Below are positions 6,123 to 14,233 of a stretch of DNA of 17,283 nt, piece by piece. The first letter of the stretch is position 1, and each line of letters starts with the position of its first letter. Made by a program: the position numbers and the translations under genes. Under the pieces are notes generated by a model, which saw only the letters and a list, made by a program, of their open reading frames with translations, was not told where the DNA came from and made no database searches. Source of the DNA: Verrucomicrobia bacterium UBA673 (lineage in GTDB: Bacteria > Verrucomicrobiota > Verrucomicrobiia > Limisphaerales > UBA1096); NCBI GenBank assembly GCA_002299785.1, contig DBNL01000161.1:1-17283 (forward strand), read 5' to 3'.

Positions 6123-7319
6123 ATGATTTCCTCCCAGTTCGTTTTTAAATTCGCTCTGTTCGCCGTATCGTCATGGGGTCTTCTCCCATTGGCCAACGCC
6201 GAGCCCCTCTTCATCACCACCGATATTTTTCCGCCCGGTGTAAAACACACCCACTCGAGCAGCATCGTGCAGTGTCCCAATGGCGACCTGCTGGCCTGCT
6301 GGTTTCACGGCTCCGGCGAGCGCACGGCCGACGACGTGCTCGTGCAGGGTGCCCGCCTGAAAAAAGGGGCCAAGCGCTGGGGACCGGTTTTCGAGATGGC
6401 CGACACGCCCGGCTTCCCAGACTGCAACCCCATCCTGCATATCGATCCCAAGGGACGCCTACGTCTGTTTTGGGTCTCGGTGCTGGCGCATCGATGGGAA
6501 TGCAGCCTCCTGAAGTTCAGACGTGCGGAGGATTATCAGGGCACGGGTGCGCCAAAATGGTCGTGGCAGGGTATCGTGCAACTCAAGCCGGGCCCGGAGT
6601 TTGCCCAGGTGATGAAGCAGCGCTTTGACGAATTACAACTCAACACTGAGATGTGGGCCGAATACGCCCAGCCTTACGAGACCATGCTACTGAAAGCAGC
6701 GAACGACCCGTTCAAACGGCAGACCGGCTGGATGCCCCGCACCCATCCACTGACACTGCCAGGCGGGCGGATACTGCTCCCCATTTATTCGGACGGCTTT
6801 AACGCTTCGCTCGTGGCGATCTCCGATGACGACGGCGACACGTGGCGAGCCAGCCGACCAATCATCGGCCTTGGCCCCATACAGCCCAGCTTGGCCAGGC
6901 GTCGCGACGGGACGGTAGTCGCTTTTTGCCGCGACTCAGGCCCGCCTCCGGGCCGGGTGATGGTCAGCCTCTCCCGCGACAATGGCGAGACGTGGAGCGC
7001 GGCGCGGGACACCGACATCCCCAACCCCGGCTCAAGCCTCGAGGTGATCGTCCTGCGCGACGGTCGTTGGCTGATCGTGTACAACGACTCGACCAAGTCA
7101 CGAGATAATTTGACCATCTCCATATCCGAGGATGAGGGCAAAACTTGGCCGCTAAAGCAACGGCTCGAGCCACAAAGCGACGGGGCGACCTCCTTCGGCT
7201 ACCCCTCGGTCATCCAGTCGGCGGATGGCACGGTGCACATCACTTACACCTGCGTGGGCCCAAGTGGTGGTCGGATACGCCACGGCATGCTGCAGCCGGG
7301 TCAACTCAAGACCGATTGA
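6123..7319 (+). CDS. Secreted BNR-repeat sialidase-like protein (COG4692 type)
   Basis: The protein has 398 residues with a signal peptide at about 1-26 (ANA cleavage site). The remainder is a six-bladed beta-propeller of the BNR_2 kind, with three clear Asp boxes: SDDDGDTW (234-241), SRDNGETW (284-291) and SEDEGKTW (335-342). The N-terminal motif KHTHSSSIV, then PNGDLLACWFHGSGE, is the pattern of the predicted-neuraminidase group COG4692. In canonical GH33 sialidases this spot carries F-R-I-P, whose Arg contacts the sialic acid carboxylate, and that Arg is not at this position. Sialidase activity is therefore plausible but not shown; another exo-glycosidase acting on polysaccharide outside the cell is possible. 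The truncated N-acetylneuraminate-lyase-like gene just upstream supports an amino-sugar or sialic acid context. It converges on the ferredoxin gene with a 28-nt gap and has no strong Shine-Dalgarno site. Confidence 0.85.
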   Translation: MISSQFVFKFALFAVSSWGLLPLANAEPLFITTDIFPPGVKHTHSSSIVQCPNGDLLACWFHGSGERTADDVLVQGARLKKGAKRWGPVFEMADTPGFPDCNPILHIDPKGRLRLFWVSVLAHRWECSLLKFRRAEDYQGTGAPKWSWQGIVQLKPGPEFAQVMKQRFDELQLNTEMWAEYAQPYETMLLKAANDPFKRQTGWMPRTHPLTLPGGRILLPIYSDGFNASLVAISDDDGDTWRASRPIIGLGPIQPSLARRRDGTVVAFCRDSGPPPGRVMVSLSRDNGETWSAARDTDIPNPGSSLEVIVLRDGRWLIVYNDSTKSRDNLTISISEDEGKTWPLKQRLEPQSDGATSFGYPSVIQSADGTVHITYTCVGPSGGRIRHGMLQPGQLKTD

Positions 7320-7347
7320 CCGGTGTTTCTGGTTAACGTTGGCGGGC

Positions 7348-7647
7348 TCAGGCGGCGTTAGGGTTTCCGCACTTCGGACCCTTTAAGGGATCCTTGGAAG
7401 CTGCAAGAGTGGGATGATTCTCGGCATCTTTGTTCAGGTCGATCCAATCTTGTTGGTCGTCCGGCACATTATCCTCGGGATAAATGGCCTCAACCGGGCA
7501 TTCCGGCACGCAAGCATCACAGTCGATGCAGGTGTCGGGATTGATCAACAACCGATCCGGCGCCTCGTGGAATGCCTCCACCGGGCACACATCCACACAA
7601 CTCGTGTAAACACAATCAACGCAAGCTCCTGTTACAACAAATGCCAT
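7348..7647 (-). CDS. fdxA: FdxA-type ferredoxin with two iron-sulfur clusters
   Basis: The protein has 99 residues and starts MAFVVTGACVDC, close to the classic opening of FdxA / Azotobacter ferredoxin I. Two cysteine motifs are complete: C9-x2-C12-x4-C17-x3-C21-P and C40-x2-C43-x2-C46-x3-C50-P. In this family Cys9, Cys17, Cys21 and Cys50 equivalents shape the 3Fe-4S or 4Fe-4S site, with the Cys12 equivalent often not a ligand, so a 7Fe or 8Fe protein is expected. The tail after the second motif (DDQQDWIDLN) is also typical, but the C-terminus is short and ends in an extra Cys (C93) with GNPNAA. It is a small cytoplasmic electron carrier; the redox partner is not evident from neighbours. The start ATG at 7647 is fixed by family alignment; no strong Shine-Dalgarno site precedes it. 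Confidence 0.92.
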   Translation of the reverse strand: MAFVVTGACVDCVYTSCVDVCPVEAFHEAPDRLLINPDTCIDCDACVPECPVEAIYPEDNVPDDQQDWIDLNKDAENHPTLAASKDPLKGPKCGNPNAA

Positions 7648-7743
7648 GATTCTTTTTATTTAAAAAACTGCGAACGGCGAAAGGCTGTGCGCTCAGTCCA
7701 GCAGTGTCAAGCGCGATTGCAACCAAACACTTGTCCCCGGTGT

Positions 7744-8172
7744 TCATCCGAAAACCGAACTAAGCATCTGGCCTGTGGTAATCCAAATACCCCACGTTAT
7801 CGCCGTCGTGATCAGCGAAACCAAGCTGCCCTTGAGAATCCCGATCGGCTCATCGTCGGCCTGGATCATGTAGCCCAAGAGCAACGCGCCAATCACGAAC
7901 TGAGTGGCGTAGGCAATCCAGACAGGAAACCCCATATTGTTCACCACGAACATCACCACTGACGTCACAATCAACACAATCGCCATGAGGAAATACGCCG
8001 ACTTAAAGGTTACGTCCTCCTTGAACACTGCCCGCACCGCGAGCAACAGGCTGGCCGCCTGCACCGGGATGATGATCGTAAACAAAATCACGAGTAACAC
8101 CAGCAACCCCGGCATGCAGAATAAGAAGACGCCCAGTAAAATCAGCACCCCGATGACAGCACCCGCATTCAT
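7744..8172 (-). CDS. Small multi-helix membrane protein, unknown function
   Basis: The protein has 142 residues, mostly hydrophobic, with four or five membrane segments at about 4-20, 22-48, 60-79, 84-102 and 113-133. A conserved-looking polar stretch (QADDEPIG, ~104-111) lies before the last helix. There is no signal peptide, cofactor motif or catalytic pattern, and I do not recognise the family. It is co-directional with the ferredoxin gene, which begins 96 nt downstream, so the two may share a transcript, though the gap is large enough for separate control. It diverges from the giant CotH gene across an AT-rich 121-nt spacer that probably carries promoters for both sides. Strong hydrophobicity and the codon pattern support a real gene; the opposite-strand frames here are low-complexity. 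Confidence 0.75.
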   Translation of the reverse strand: MNAGAVIGVLILLGVFLFCMPGLLVLLVILFTIIIPVQAASLLLAVRAVFKEDVTFKSAYFLMAIVLIVTSVVMFVVNNMGFPVWIAYATQFVIGALLLGYMIQADDEPIGILKGSLVSLITTAITWGIWITTGQMLSSVFG

Positions 8173-8293
8173 AGGGCGAAGGTAATCTGTTATTGAAATA
8201 TTATCAACATATATTTAATTTGTATATAATTCATTTTTAGACTCACATTTGAGGCATTGAAAATCGCGGCGAACCGGCTAGTTTCTACTGCAC
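8173..8293. other. AT-rich divergent promoter spacer
   Basis: The spacer lies between the minus-strand membrane gene and the plus-strand CotH gene. Bases 8186-8243 are very AT-rich compared with the genes on both sides. It holds a plausible plus-strand sigma-70 promoter (given separately). I see no open frame of note in it. Confidence 0.55.
8201..8230 (+). promoter_or_regulatory. Possible sigma-70-type promoter for the CotH gene
   Basis: The pair TTATCA (8201-8206) and an exact TATAAT (8225-8230) is separated by 18 nt, about 64 nt before the CotH start codon. The -35 box matches the consensus at four of six positions. The surrounding AT-rich sequence raises the chance of a random match. Confidence 0.35.
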
Positions 8294-11200
8294 ATGACCG
8301 ATCTGTCCGCCATCTGTCGCCGCTCCCTTGGCTCTTTTCTCGCGTTGGCCCTGCTGGCTACCGCCCCGCTTGGCCAAGCGGTGACGTTGTTCGACTATGG
8401 AGCGGACTGGAAACTGTGGCGCGGCAAGAAACCCCCTTCCCGCCCAGACTACTTAGCTTGGGCCAATGCGGATCATGACGACTCAAAGTGGGAGACCGCA
8501 CCGACCCCAGTATTCTACGGCGAGAATGTCAACGGCGGCACCGAACTGGAGGACATGAAGAGCCGATACAACTCGTTTTTCCTCAGGCGCAAGTTCGTCT
8601 GCCAGGACAGGGACGCGATCACCTCGATGACGCTACGCGCCAAGGTCGACGACGGCTTTGTGGCCTACATCAACGGGACCGAGGTGGCGCGGTACAATGT
8701 CGAGACTGACAAGCCGAAGTATAACACGGCCGCTTCCAAAGCGGCGACGGAGCCGCTGAGTTTCCGCAGCTACGCACTGAAAAATTTTGAAGATATCCTC
8801 ACCGATGGAGAGAACACGATCGCGGTAATTGTGCTCAATCAACGACGCACAAGCCCGGATGCCCTGTTCGACGCGCGCCTCACGGCGGTGTCGGTCGAGA
8901 GTATCCCCCCAAAAGTGAAGACGGTCGATCCACCAAGTGGCCTGGCCTCGAGCCTTGACCAAGTCAGCGTCACTTTCTCCGAACCGGTGAAAGGCGTTGA
9001 TGCCGCAGACCTGTTGGCCAACGGCACGCCGGCTCGCTCGGTCGAGGGCAACAGTCGGACGTGGGTGTTTCAACTTGGCGACCTGCACCACGGCAAGGTG
9101 AGCCTCTCGTGGGCCAAGGGGCACAGCATCACCGACCAGGCGCAGACCCCCAACTCGTTCCGGGAAACCGCAAACGAGAATCTCTGGGCATACACCTACG
9201 CCGACGACAACCCACCGCACGTGAGGCGGGCCAACCCGCCGGCCGGGTTGACGGTGAAATCGCTCGACACTGTCGAGGTCGAGTTCAGTGTACCTGTCAG
9301 TGGGGTAGACGCCACCGACATGCTGGTCAACGGCAAGCCGACGAAAAGCGTGACGAAGATCAGCAACAGCCACTATCGGTTTGCGCTTGGCCAAGTCCCG
9401 GGCGAGGAGGTAAAAATCTCGTGGGATCCACTGGCTTATATCATCGGCACGAACCCTTTCAAAAAACCTTTCGTACCCCTTGGCTGGTTTTATCACATAG
9501 ACGCCAATGCACCGCCGCCGCCGCGAATCATCATCTCCGAAATCATGTACCATCCCATCGAGGAGCCGGAGTTTGAACCACGACGCGGCAGGCCTGTCCT
9601 CGACATATCGGAGGATGTACATGAGTTCATTGAATTGCATAATTTCAGCCGCGAACCAGTGACGTTGGATAACTGGCGGATCAGTGGCGGTATCGAATAT
9701 GCCTTCCCGACGGGCACTAAAGTCGAAAGCGGCGCTTATCTGGTTGTGGCAAAAGACCCCAAGCGCCTAGCCTCAATAAAGGAATACCGACTGGGAAGCG
9801 TAACCGTGCTGGGCCCATACGAGGGCGTGCTTAGTAACAACGGCGAACAGGTTAGCGTGGAAAATGACGGCGGCAACACCGAGGACAGTGTACGTTACTC
9901 GGCGCTATTTCCATGGCCTATTGGTGCGGACTCGATCGGCGCGGGGCCTAAGTGGACCGGCATTGACCCCATGACCTACCAATATCGGGGCATGTCACTG
10001 GAGCGAGTCAGCTTTTCGCTGCCGGGCAGCGACCCTGCCAACTGGGTCACCTCGCCAATCAAAAAAAACGCTACGCCCGGCCGGCCAAACCACGTTGCTC
10101 GTGAGCGTTCCATGCCGGCTCCCATTGTTACTTCTATCCGCGCAGTCAACAGCAAGGGAAACACCCTGATCGGCAAACTGGACACGGTAACCATCGAAGC
10201 CAGGCTCTCGACCAACGACACACTCGCCGATGTAACGCTAGAGTACTTTTACGACAATCTAGAAAAGGAGGGGGAGACCCTGGCTAAGCGCGACATGAAA
10301 CTGGTGGGTGGACTTTGGACATACAAGCTGCCCAAGAAACCGGACCGGACGCTGGTCCGCTACCGAATCCTGGCGGATCTCGGTAACGGACAGGAACAAA
10401 TCTCCCCTCGCAAGAGTGATCCGTACTCCTGGCATGCCTATTTCGTGATGCCCAAGTTCACCGACACCAGAAAATATTTCGAACTAATGGTTTCAAGAAA
10501 AGGCATCAGCCAACTTTCCAAGAACGCCGCGGCCAACCCGCGCAGCGGCTACCGACCAGCCAAGAACATCAAGCCGCGCGGCCCGTGGAACGACACCGTT
10601 CACGGAGTTCTTGTTTACAACGGCGAAGTGCGCGATGTGTACGCCCGCTGGAATGGTAGCTTTTTCCGCCGCAACGCCGGGCGCAACTCGTGGAAGGTTC
10701 GCCTGCCACGCTACAACCAGTTCAACGGCCAAAGCGACCTACTGTTCACAGATAAGGACAACGTGACGGTGGCCGGGCACACGCTGTACCGCGAGCTTGG
10801 CCTGCCCACCTCGCACACCGAGTGGGTCGATGTCGCTATCAATAAACGTAAAATGAGACGGCTCCTGATCGAGGACCACAACGACCGAATGTTGGAAAAA
10901 TACCACGAGGATCAAGTCCGACGAAACCCCGGAACCGAGCTTGAACCCAACGGGCATATCTTCAAATCCAGCGGCATCCTACAAAATCTCGGCCCGTACG
11001 GCCGCGGCGATGGCGGCAAACTGGGTACCAACGAAGGCTGGACGGGACTGCAGCGTTACGAGTGGATCTACTCCTCCAAAAATCAGGACTGGAAGGGTCA
11101 CACCGAGTTGAAGGAAATGATCGACGGCCTGGCCAAGAACAGGAGCAACCGCACACGGCTCAAGCAATGGTTCGAGGCAAACTGGGACATCGAGTCACTC

Positions 11201-13657
11201 ATGAGCTATATCGCCCTGCGCAACTGGATGGGCACCTGGGATGACACCGTGCACAACTTCTACTTTTGGCGCCGGGCCGACGGCCGATGGGCACTGTTGC
11301 CGTGGGACTTCGATAACGACATGCGCAGCGACTACATCAGCCGGTCTATCTTCATCGGCGAGGCCGGCAACCCGAACACAACCCACGGCACGCACCCCAT
11401 AAAGGACGCGTTTTTCAAGGCGTTCCGCACCGAGTACAAAGAACACCTTTACTACCTGAACAACACGCTGCTCACGCCAGAAAGCCTAGGCCGCATGGGC
11501 CTGACCGGCTACACCTCGTTCGCCAGCGGACGACAGTCCAACGTCAACAAACAGTGCGGCAAGGTGAAAATCCCTAGCCAGCCCTCGGCCCAACAATTAA
11601 CCGGCGGCAGCTCCGTCTACTCCCCGGCATCGATGTTAGTCTCCGCGTTCGAGAGCAGTGACGAGAAAACGACCCATGCCAGCACCCTTTGGGAAATTCG
11701 CACCGCTGATGGCTCGTTCACCTACCCCGTTTTTAAGGCCAAAACGACGGATAACCTGACTAAGATGCCAGTGCCGTTTGATCTACTTGAATTCGGCCGC
11801 TCCTACTATTGGCGGGCGACCTATATCGACTCGGAGGGGCGCAAATCGCTGCCCAACCCGGAGGCCGGTTTCCGCTACGGCGGGCACGCCAGCTCGGAGA
11901 ATCTCATATCTCTCGAGGACACGGAGTGGAAATACAACGCAGATGGCAAAAATCTGGGCACCACCTGGCGCAAGGCCGAATACGACGACTCCGCCTGGCC
12001 AAGTGGCAAGTCGTATATTGGACGCGCCACTACCCGACAAAAACACAAGATGGCCACCACGCTAAAGATGGGGGCTACTACGTTTTACTTTCGCAAGGTG
12101 TTTGACTTCGACCAACCAACTGAGGGCGGCGAGTTGCAGATCAGCTATCTCATAGACGACGGCGCGGTATTTTATCTCAACGGCAAGCAAATCCACCGAG
12201 CGAACATGAAGGAGCGCGGTAGTATCCGCTATACAACACGGGCCTTGAGCTCAGTGGGTGATGCCGAGTTGAGCGGCCAAATTGTTCTCCCCGGAAAATC
12301 ATTGAAGAAGGGTAAAAACATCCTTGCGGTCGAAGTGCACCAATACTCAACCAACGACCGGGACCTCGCCTTCGGCATGAGCCTCCTCGCAACCGTAGAG
12401 GGCCTGCCAGACGGCATTATCCTCAACGAGTTGATGGCCGCCAATCGAGGCTCGGTGACTCACGCCAACACCAACCCCGACTGGATAGAGTTGCACAACC
12501 CTACCAACCGCGACATCGACCTTGCCGGCGCGGGCCTTGGCGACGGTGTAGCCAAGGAAGCAAAATTCTTTTTCCCAGCAAACACAATTCTGCCGGCCAA
12601 AGGCCACCTTGTTGTCTGGTGTGACGACCGAAAGGAGTTGCCCGGGTTGCACACCGGCTTCGCGCTCGATGCCGACGGCCAAAACATCGCACTGTGGTGG
12701 CCGGGCGACGAGGGACTGAAAATCCAGGACGCCATCGGCTTCGGGCCACAGGCAGACGACTACTCCATCGGTCGCGAGCCTGACGGCGTTGGCCTGTGGA
12801 CCCTCACCACCCCCACCCCCGGTCTGGCCAACCTTGGGTCTGACACAGGGAACGTCGCTTCACTTGTAATTAATGAATGGATGGCCCGTCCGGAGAGCGG
12901 AGACGACTGGCTGGAACTGTTCAACAAGTCGAGCATCCCAATCCTGCTCGGAGGGCTGAAACTGAGCGATGACCCAACCCAACCAGATAAGACCGTCATG
13001 CCACCGCTAACGATCATTGGCCCCAAAGGGTTTCTCCGCTTGACCGCAGACAATTCCCCTGCAGATGGGCCAACCCATCTGGGATTCCGACTCAGCGGTA
13101 CTGGTGAGGAGATCGTGCTCACAGACACCAAGGACAAAGTGATAGACTCGGTGTTGTTCGGCGAGCAGACTCGCGGCATCTCCAAGGGACGCTACCCTGA
13201 CGGCGCTAGCATGATTGCTTTTTTCCCGAACAGCGCAACACCAGGCCAGGCGAATCTGATCCTCGGCGACTCGGACGGGGATGGCCTGCCCAACCTTTGG
13301 GAGAACCGGTACGGGCTCAACCCTAACGACGCCAGCGACGCTACGCTCGACAAGGACAACGATAGCCACACCAACCTCGAGGAATTCCTCGCCGGCACAA
13401 GGCCAAACGACACCGACAGCATTTTGTCGCTCGGACTGAGGATGAACGAGGATAGCCTGACCGTCGTGTTCGAGGCGCAAACCGGGCTTACCTACGTGCT
13501 GTGGAGTACTGCCGATGTCGGTAGCCGCGAGTGGACTAAAGTGCAGGAGTTCCCCCCACAAGACGGTAAGCGCACCATCATCCACGATCTGCCTGTGGAG
13601 CATCTGCAGTTGCCCAACGGCTACTATCGCCTCACCATCCCCGCCGCAACCGACTAA
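8294..13657 (+). CDS. Giant secreted modular protein with CotH kinase-like and three lamin-tail domains
   Basis: The protein has 1787 residues. A signal peptide covers about 1-29. Modules in order, with rough bounds: galactose-binding-like (30-203, with VDDGFVAYINGTEVARYN); two SwmB-like Ig repeats (206-300 and 307-400, sharing the pattern PPxGL...V.V.FS.PV.GVDA.D.L.NG.P); lamin-tail domain 1 (410-600); an Fn3-like stretch; CotH kinase-like domain (726 to ~1090); a second Fn3-like stretch; a second galactose-binding-like domain (1204-1368, IDDGAVFYLNGKQIHRAN); lamin-tail domains 2 (1375-1513) and 3 (1520-1654); an Asp-rich calcium-binding type-3 repeat (1658-1711, GDSDGDGLPNLWENRYGLNP); and a small beta domain. 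The CotH signature WDDTVHNFYFWRRADGRWAL followed by LPWDFDND (~981-1008) keeps the Asp residues expected at the active site, though the RGNS-type motif is degenerate. CotH kinases phosphorylate secreted proteins; here a surface or matrix role is inferred. There is no clear sorting tail. Confidence 0.9.
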   Translation: MTDLSAICRRSLGSFLALALLATAPLGQAVTLFDYGADWKLWRGKKPPSRPDYLAWANADHDDSKWETAPTPVFYGENVNGGTELEDMKSRYNSFFLRRKFVCQDRDAITSMTLRAKVDDGFVAYINGTEVARYNVETDKPKYNTAASKAATEPLSFRSYALKNFEDILTDGENTIAVIVLNQRRTSPDALFDARLTAVSVESIPPKVKTVDPPSGLASSLDQVSVTFSEPVKGVDAADLLANGTPARSVEGNSRTWVFQLGDLHHGKVSLSWAKGHSITDQAQTPNSFRETANENLWAYTYADDNPPHVRRANPPAGLTVKSLDTVEVEFSVPVSGVDATDMLVNGKPTKSVTKISNSHYRFALGQVPGEEVKISWDPLAYIIGTNPFKKPFVPLGWFYHIDANAPPPPRIIISEIMYHPIEEPEFEPRRGRPVLDISEDVHEFIELHNFSREPVTLDNWRISGGIEYAFPTGTKVESGAYLVVAKDPKRLASIKEYRLGSVTVLGPYEGVLSNNGEQVSVENDGGNTEDSVRYSALFPWPIGADSIGAGPKWTGIDPMTYQYRGMSLERVSFSLPGSDPANWVTSPIKKNATPGRPNHVARERSMPAPIVTSIRAVNSKGNTLIGKLDTVTIEARLSTNDTLADVTLEYFYDNLEKEGETLAKRDMKLVGGLWTYKLPKKPDRTLVRYRILADLGNGQEQISPRKSDPYSWHAYFVMPKFTDTRKYFELMVSRKGISQLSKNAAANPRSGYRPAKNIKPRGPWNDTVHGVLVYNGEVRDVYARWNGSFFRRNAGRNSWKVRLPRYNQFNGQSDLLFTDKDNVTVAGHTLYRELGLPTSHTEWVDVAINKRKMRRLLIEDHNDRMLEKYHEDQVRRNPGTELEPNGHIFKSSGILQNLGPYGRGDGGKLGTNEGWTGLQRYEWIYSSKNQDWKGHTELKEMIDGLAKNRSNRTRLKQWFEANWDIESLMSYIALRNWMGTWDDTVHNFYFWRRADGRWALLPWDFDNDMRSDYISRSIFIGEAGNPNTTHGTHPIKDAFFKAFRTEYKEHLYYLNNTLLTPESLGRMGLTGYTSFASGRQSNVNKQCGKVKIPSQPSAQQLTGGSSVYSPASMLVSAFESSDEKTTHASTLWEIRTADGSFTYPVFKAKTTDNLTKMPVPFDLLEFGRSYYWRATYIDSEGRKSLPNPEAGFRYGGHASSENLISLEDTEWKYNADGKNLGTTWRKAEYDDSAWPSGKSYIGRATTRQKHKMATTLKMGATTFYFRKVFDFDQPTEGGELQISYLIDDGAVFYLNGKQIHRANMKERGSIRYTTRALSSVGDAELSGQIVLPGKSLKKGKNILAVEVHQYSTNDRDLAFGMSLLATVEGLPDGIILNELMAANRGSVTHANTNPDWIELHNPTNRDIDLAGAGLGDGVAKEAKFFFPANTILPAKGHLVVWCDDRKELPGLHTGFALDADGQNIALWWPGDEGLKIQDAIGFGPQADDYSIGREPDGVGLWTLTTPTPGLANLGSDTGNVASLVINEWMARPESGDDWLELFNKSSIPILLGGLKLSDDPTQPDKTVMPPLTIIGPKGFLRLTADNSPADGPTHLGFRLSGTGEEIVLTDTKDKVIDSVLFGEQTRGISKGRYPDGASMIAFFPNSATPGQANLILGDSDGDGLPNLWENRYGLNPNDASDATLDKDNDSHTNLEEFLAGTRPNDTDSILSLGLRMNEDSLTVVFEAQTGLTYVLWSTADVGSREWTKVQEFPPQDGKRTIIHDLPVEHLQLPNGYYRLTIPAATD
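8366..8381. repeat. Perfect 16-bp palindrome CCGCTTGGCCAAGCGG inside the CotH signal peptide region
   Basis: This is the second copy of the recurring TTGGCCAA motif that extends to a perfect 16-bp palindrome, centred at 8373/8374. It is coding here and is read as P-L-G-Q-A near the signal peptide cleavage region, so protein constraint did not prevent perfect symmetry. Confidence 0.75.
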
Positions 13658-13709
13658 CCTCCTATGAGTTACCCAGATAACGAGACAACCGCCCGATGAC
13701 CCTTCAGGA

Positions 13710-14228
13710 ATGAGCAATCAAAAACTCACCCGACGTGAACGAGGCAAACAAACCTCCCAACAGACCCGAAACCCCCCCGCCAACCCAGTACCATCCGCCG
13801 CCGATAGCCACACCACGCCAGAGGAGCGGCGGCACTTTAGGCTTGGTTGGTGGTCGCTACTCGTCTTTGTGTGCCTTGGCATCGTGCTCGAGGGGATGCT
13901 GGCGTTCAAGGCTCCCTGGTACGTGAATGTCGGCGACAACGAGACGAACCGGATGATGCTCCGTCTTAGCCACGCACACGGGACACTTTTGTCGGTGCTC
14001 AACATCGCTTTCTCCGCCTCACTGGCCCGGCTGAGTCTGCCGGCCGGCGCCCGCGTCCAGGCCTCCCGCTGCCTCGCTGCCGCCACCCTGCTCGTGCCAG
14101 GCGGCTTCTTTCTCGGCGGCCTGGCCACCCACGGCGGCGATCCAGGGCTGGGAATTCTCCTCCTGCCCGCCGGTGCAGTCCTGCTACTGTTCGGCATCTT
14201 CCAGGTCGCCCGCCACACCGGAAAATAA
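13710..14228 (+). CDS. Four-helix membrane protein, unknown function
   Basis: The protein has 172 residues. A ~42-residue polar, proline- and arginine-rich N-terminus precedes four hydrophobic segments at about 46-65, 86-107, 118-140 and 147-166. The helices carry a recognisable pattern: LSHAHGTLLSVLN (87-99), PGGFFLGGLATHGGDPG (130-146) and LPAGAVLLLFG. The H-A-H-G and G-G-D-P-G motifs look like a conserved family of small integral membrane proteins, perhaps related to four-helix proteins such as hydroxylaminobenzene mutase, but I cannot name it with confidence. It begins 52 nt after the CotH gene on the same strand; AGGA directly abuts the ATG, which is too close for a normal Shine-Dalgarno site. 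Its stop lies 5 nt from the stop of the convergent antiporter gene. The near-complete frame on the opposite strand is basic and low-complexity and is a shadow. Confidence 0.75.
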   Translation: MSNQKLTRRERGKQTSQQTRNPPANPVPSAADSHTTPEERRHFRLGWWSLLVFVCLGIVLEGMLAFKAPWYVNVGDNETNRMMLRLSHAHGTLLSVLNIAFSASLARLSLPAGARVQASRCLAAATLLVPGGFFLGGLATHGGDPGLGILLLPAGAVLLLFGIFQVARHTGK

Positions 14229-14233
14229 ACGGC

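Noticed and set aside
8633..9640. A 335-codon open frame on the minus strand inside the CotH gene
   Set aside because: It is antisense to clearly recognisable SwmB and lamin-tail modules, is rich in Arg, Val and Gly without domain structure, and is a typical shadow in GC-rich coding DNA.
13664..13699. An 11-codon mini-frame between the CotH gene and the four-helix membrane gene
   Set aside because: There is no ribosome-binding site, attenuator structure or biased composition to support a leader peptide.
13718..14218. A 166-codon minus-strand frame almost exactly opposite the four-helix membrane gene
   Set aside because: Its product is basic and low-complexity with no hydrophobic or domain pattern, while the plus strand gives four clear membrane helices with conserved-looking motifs.
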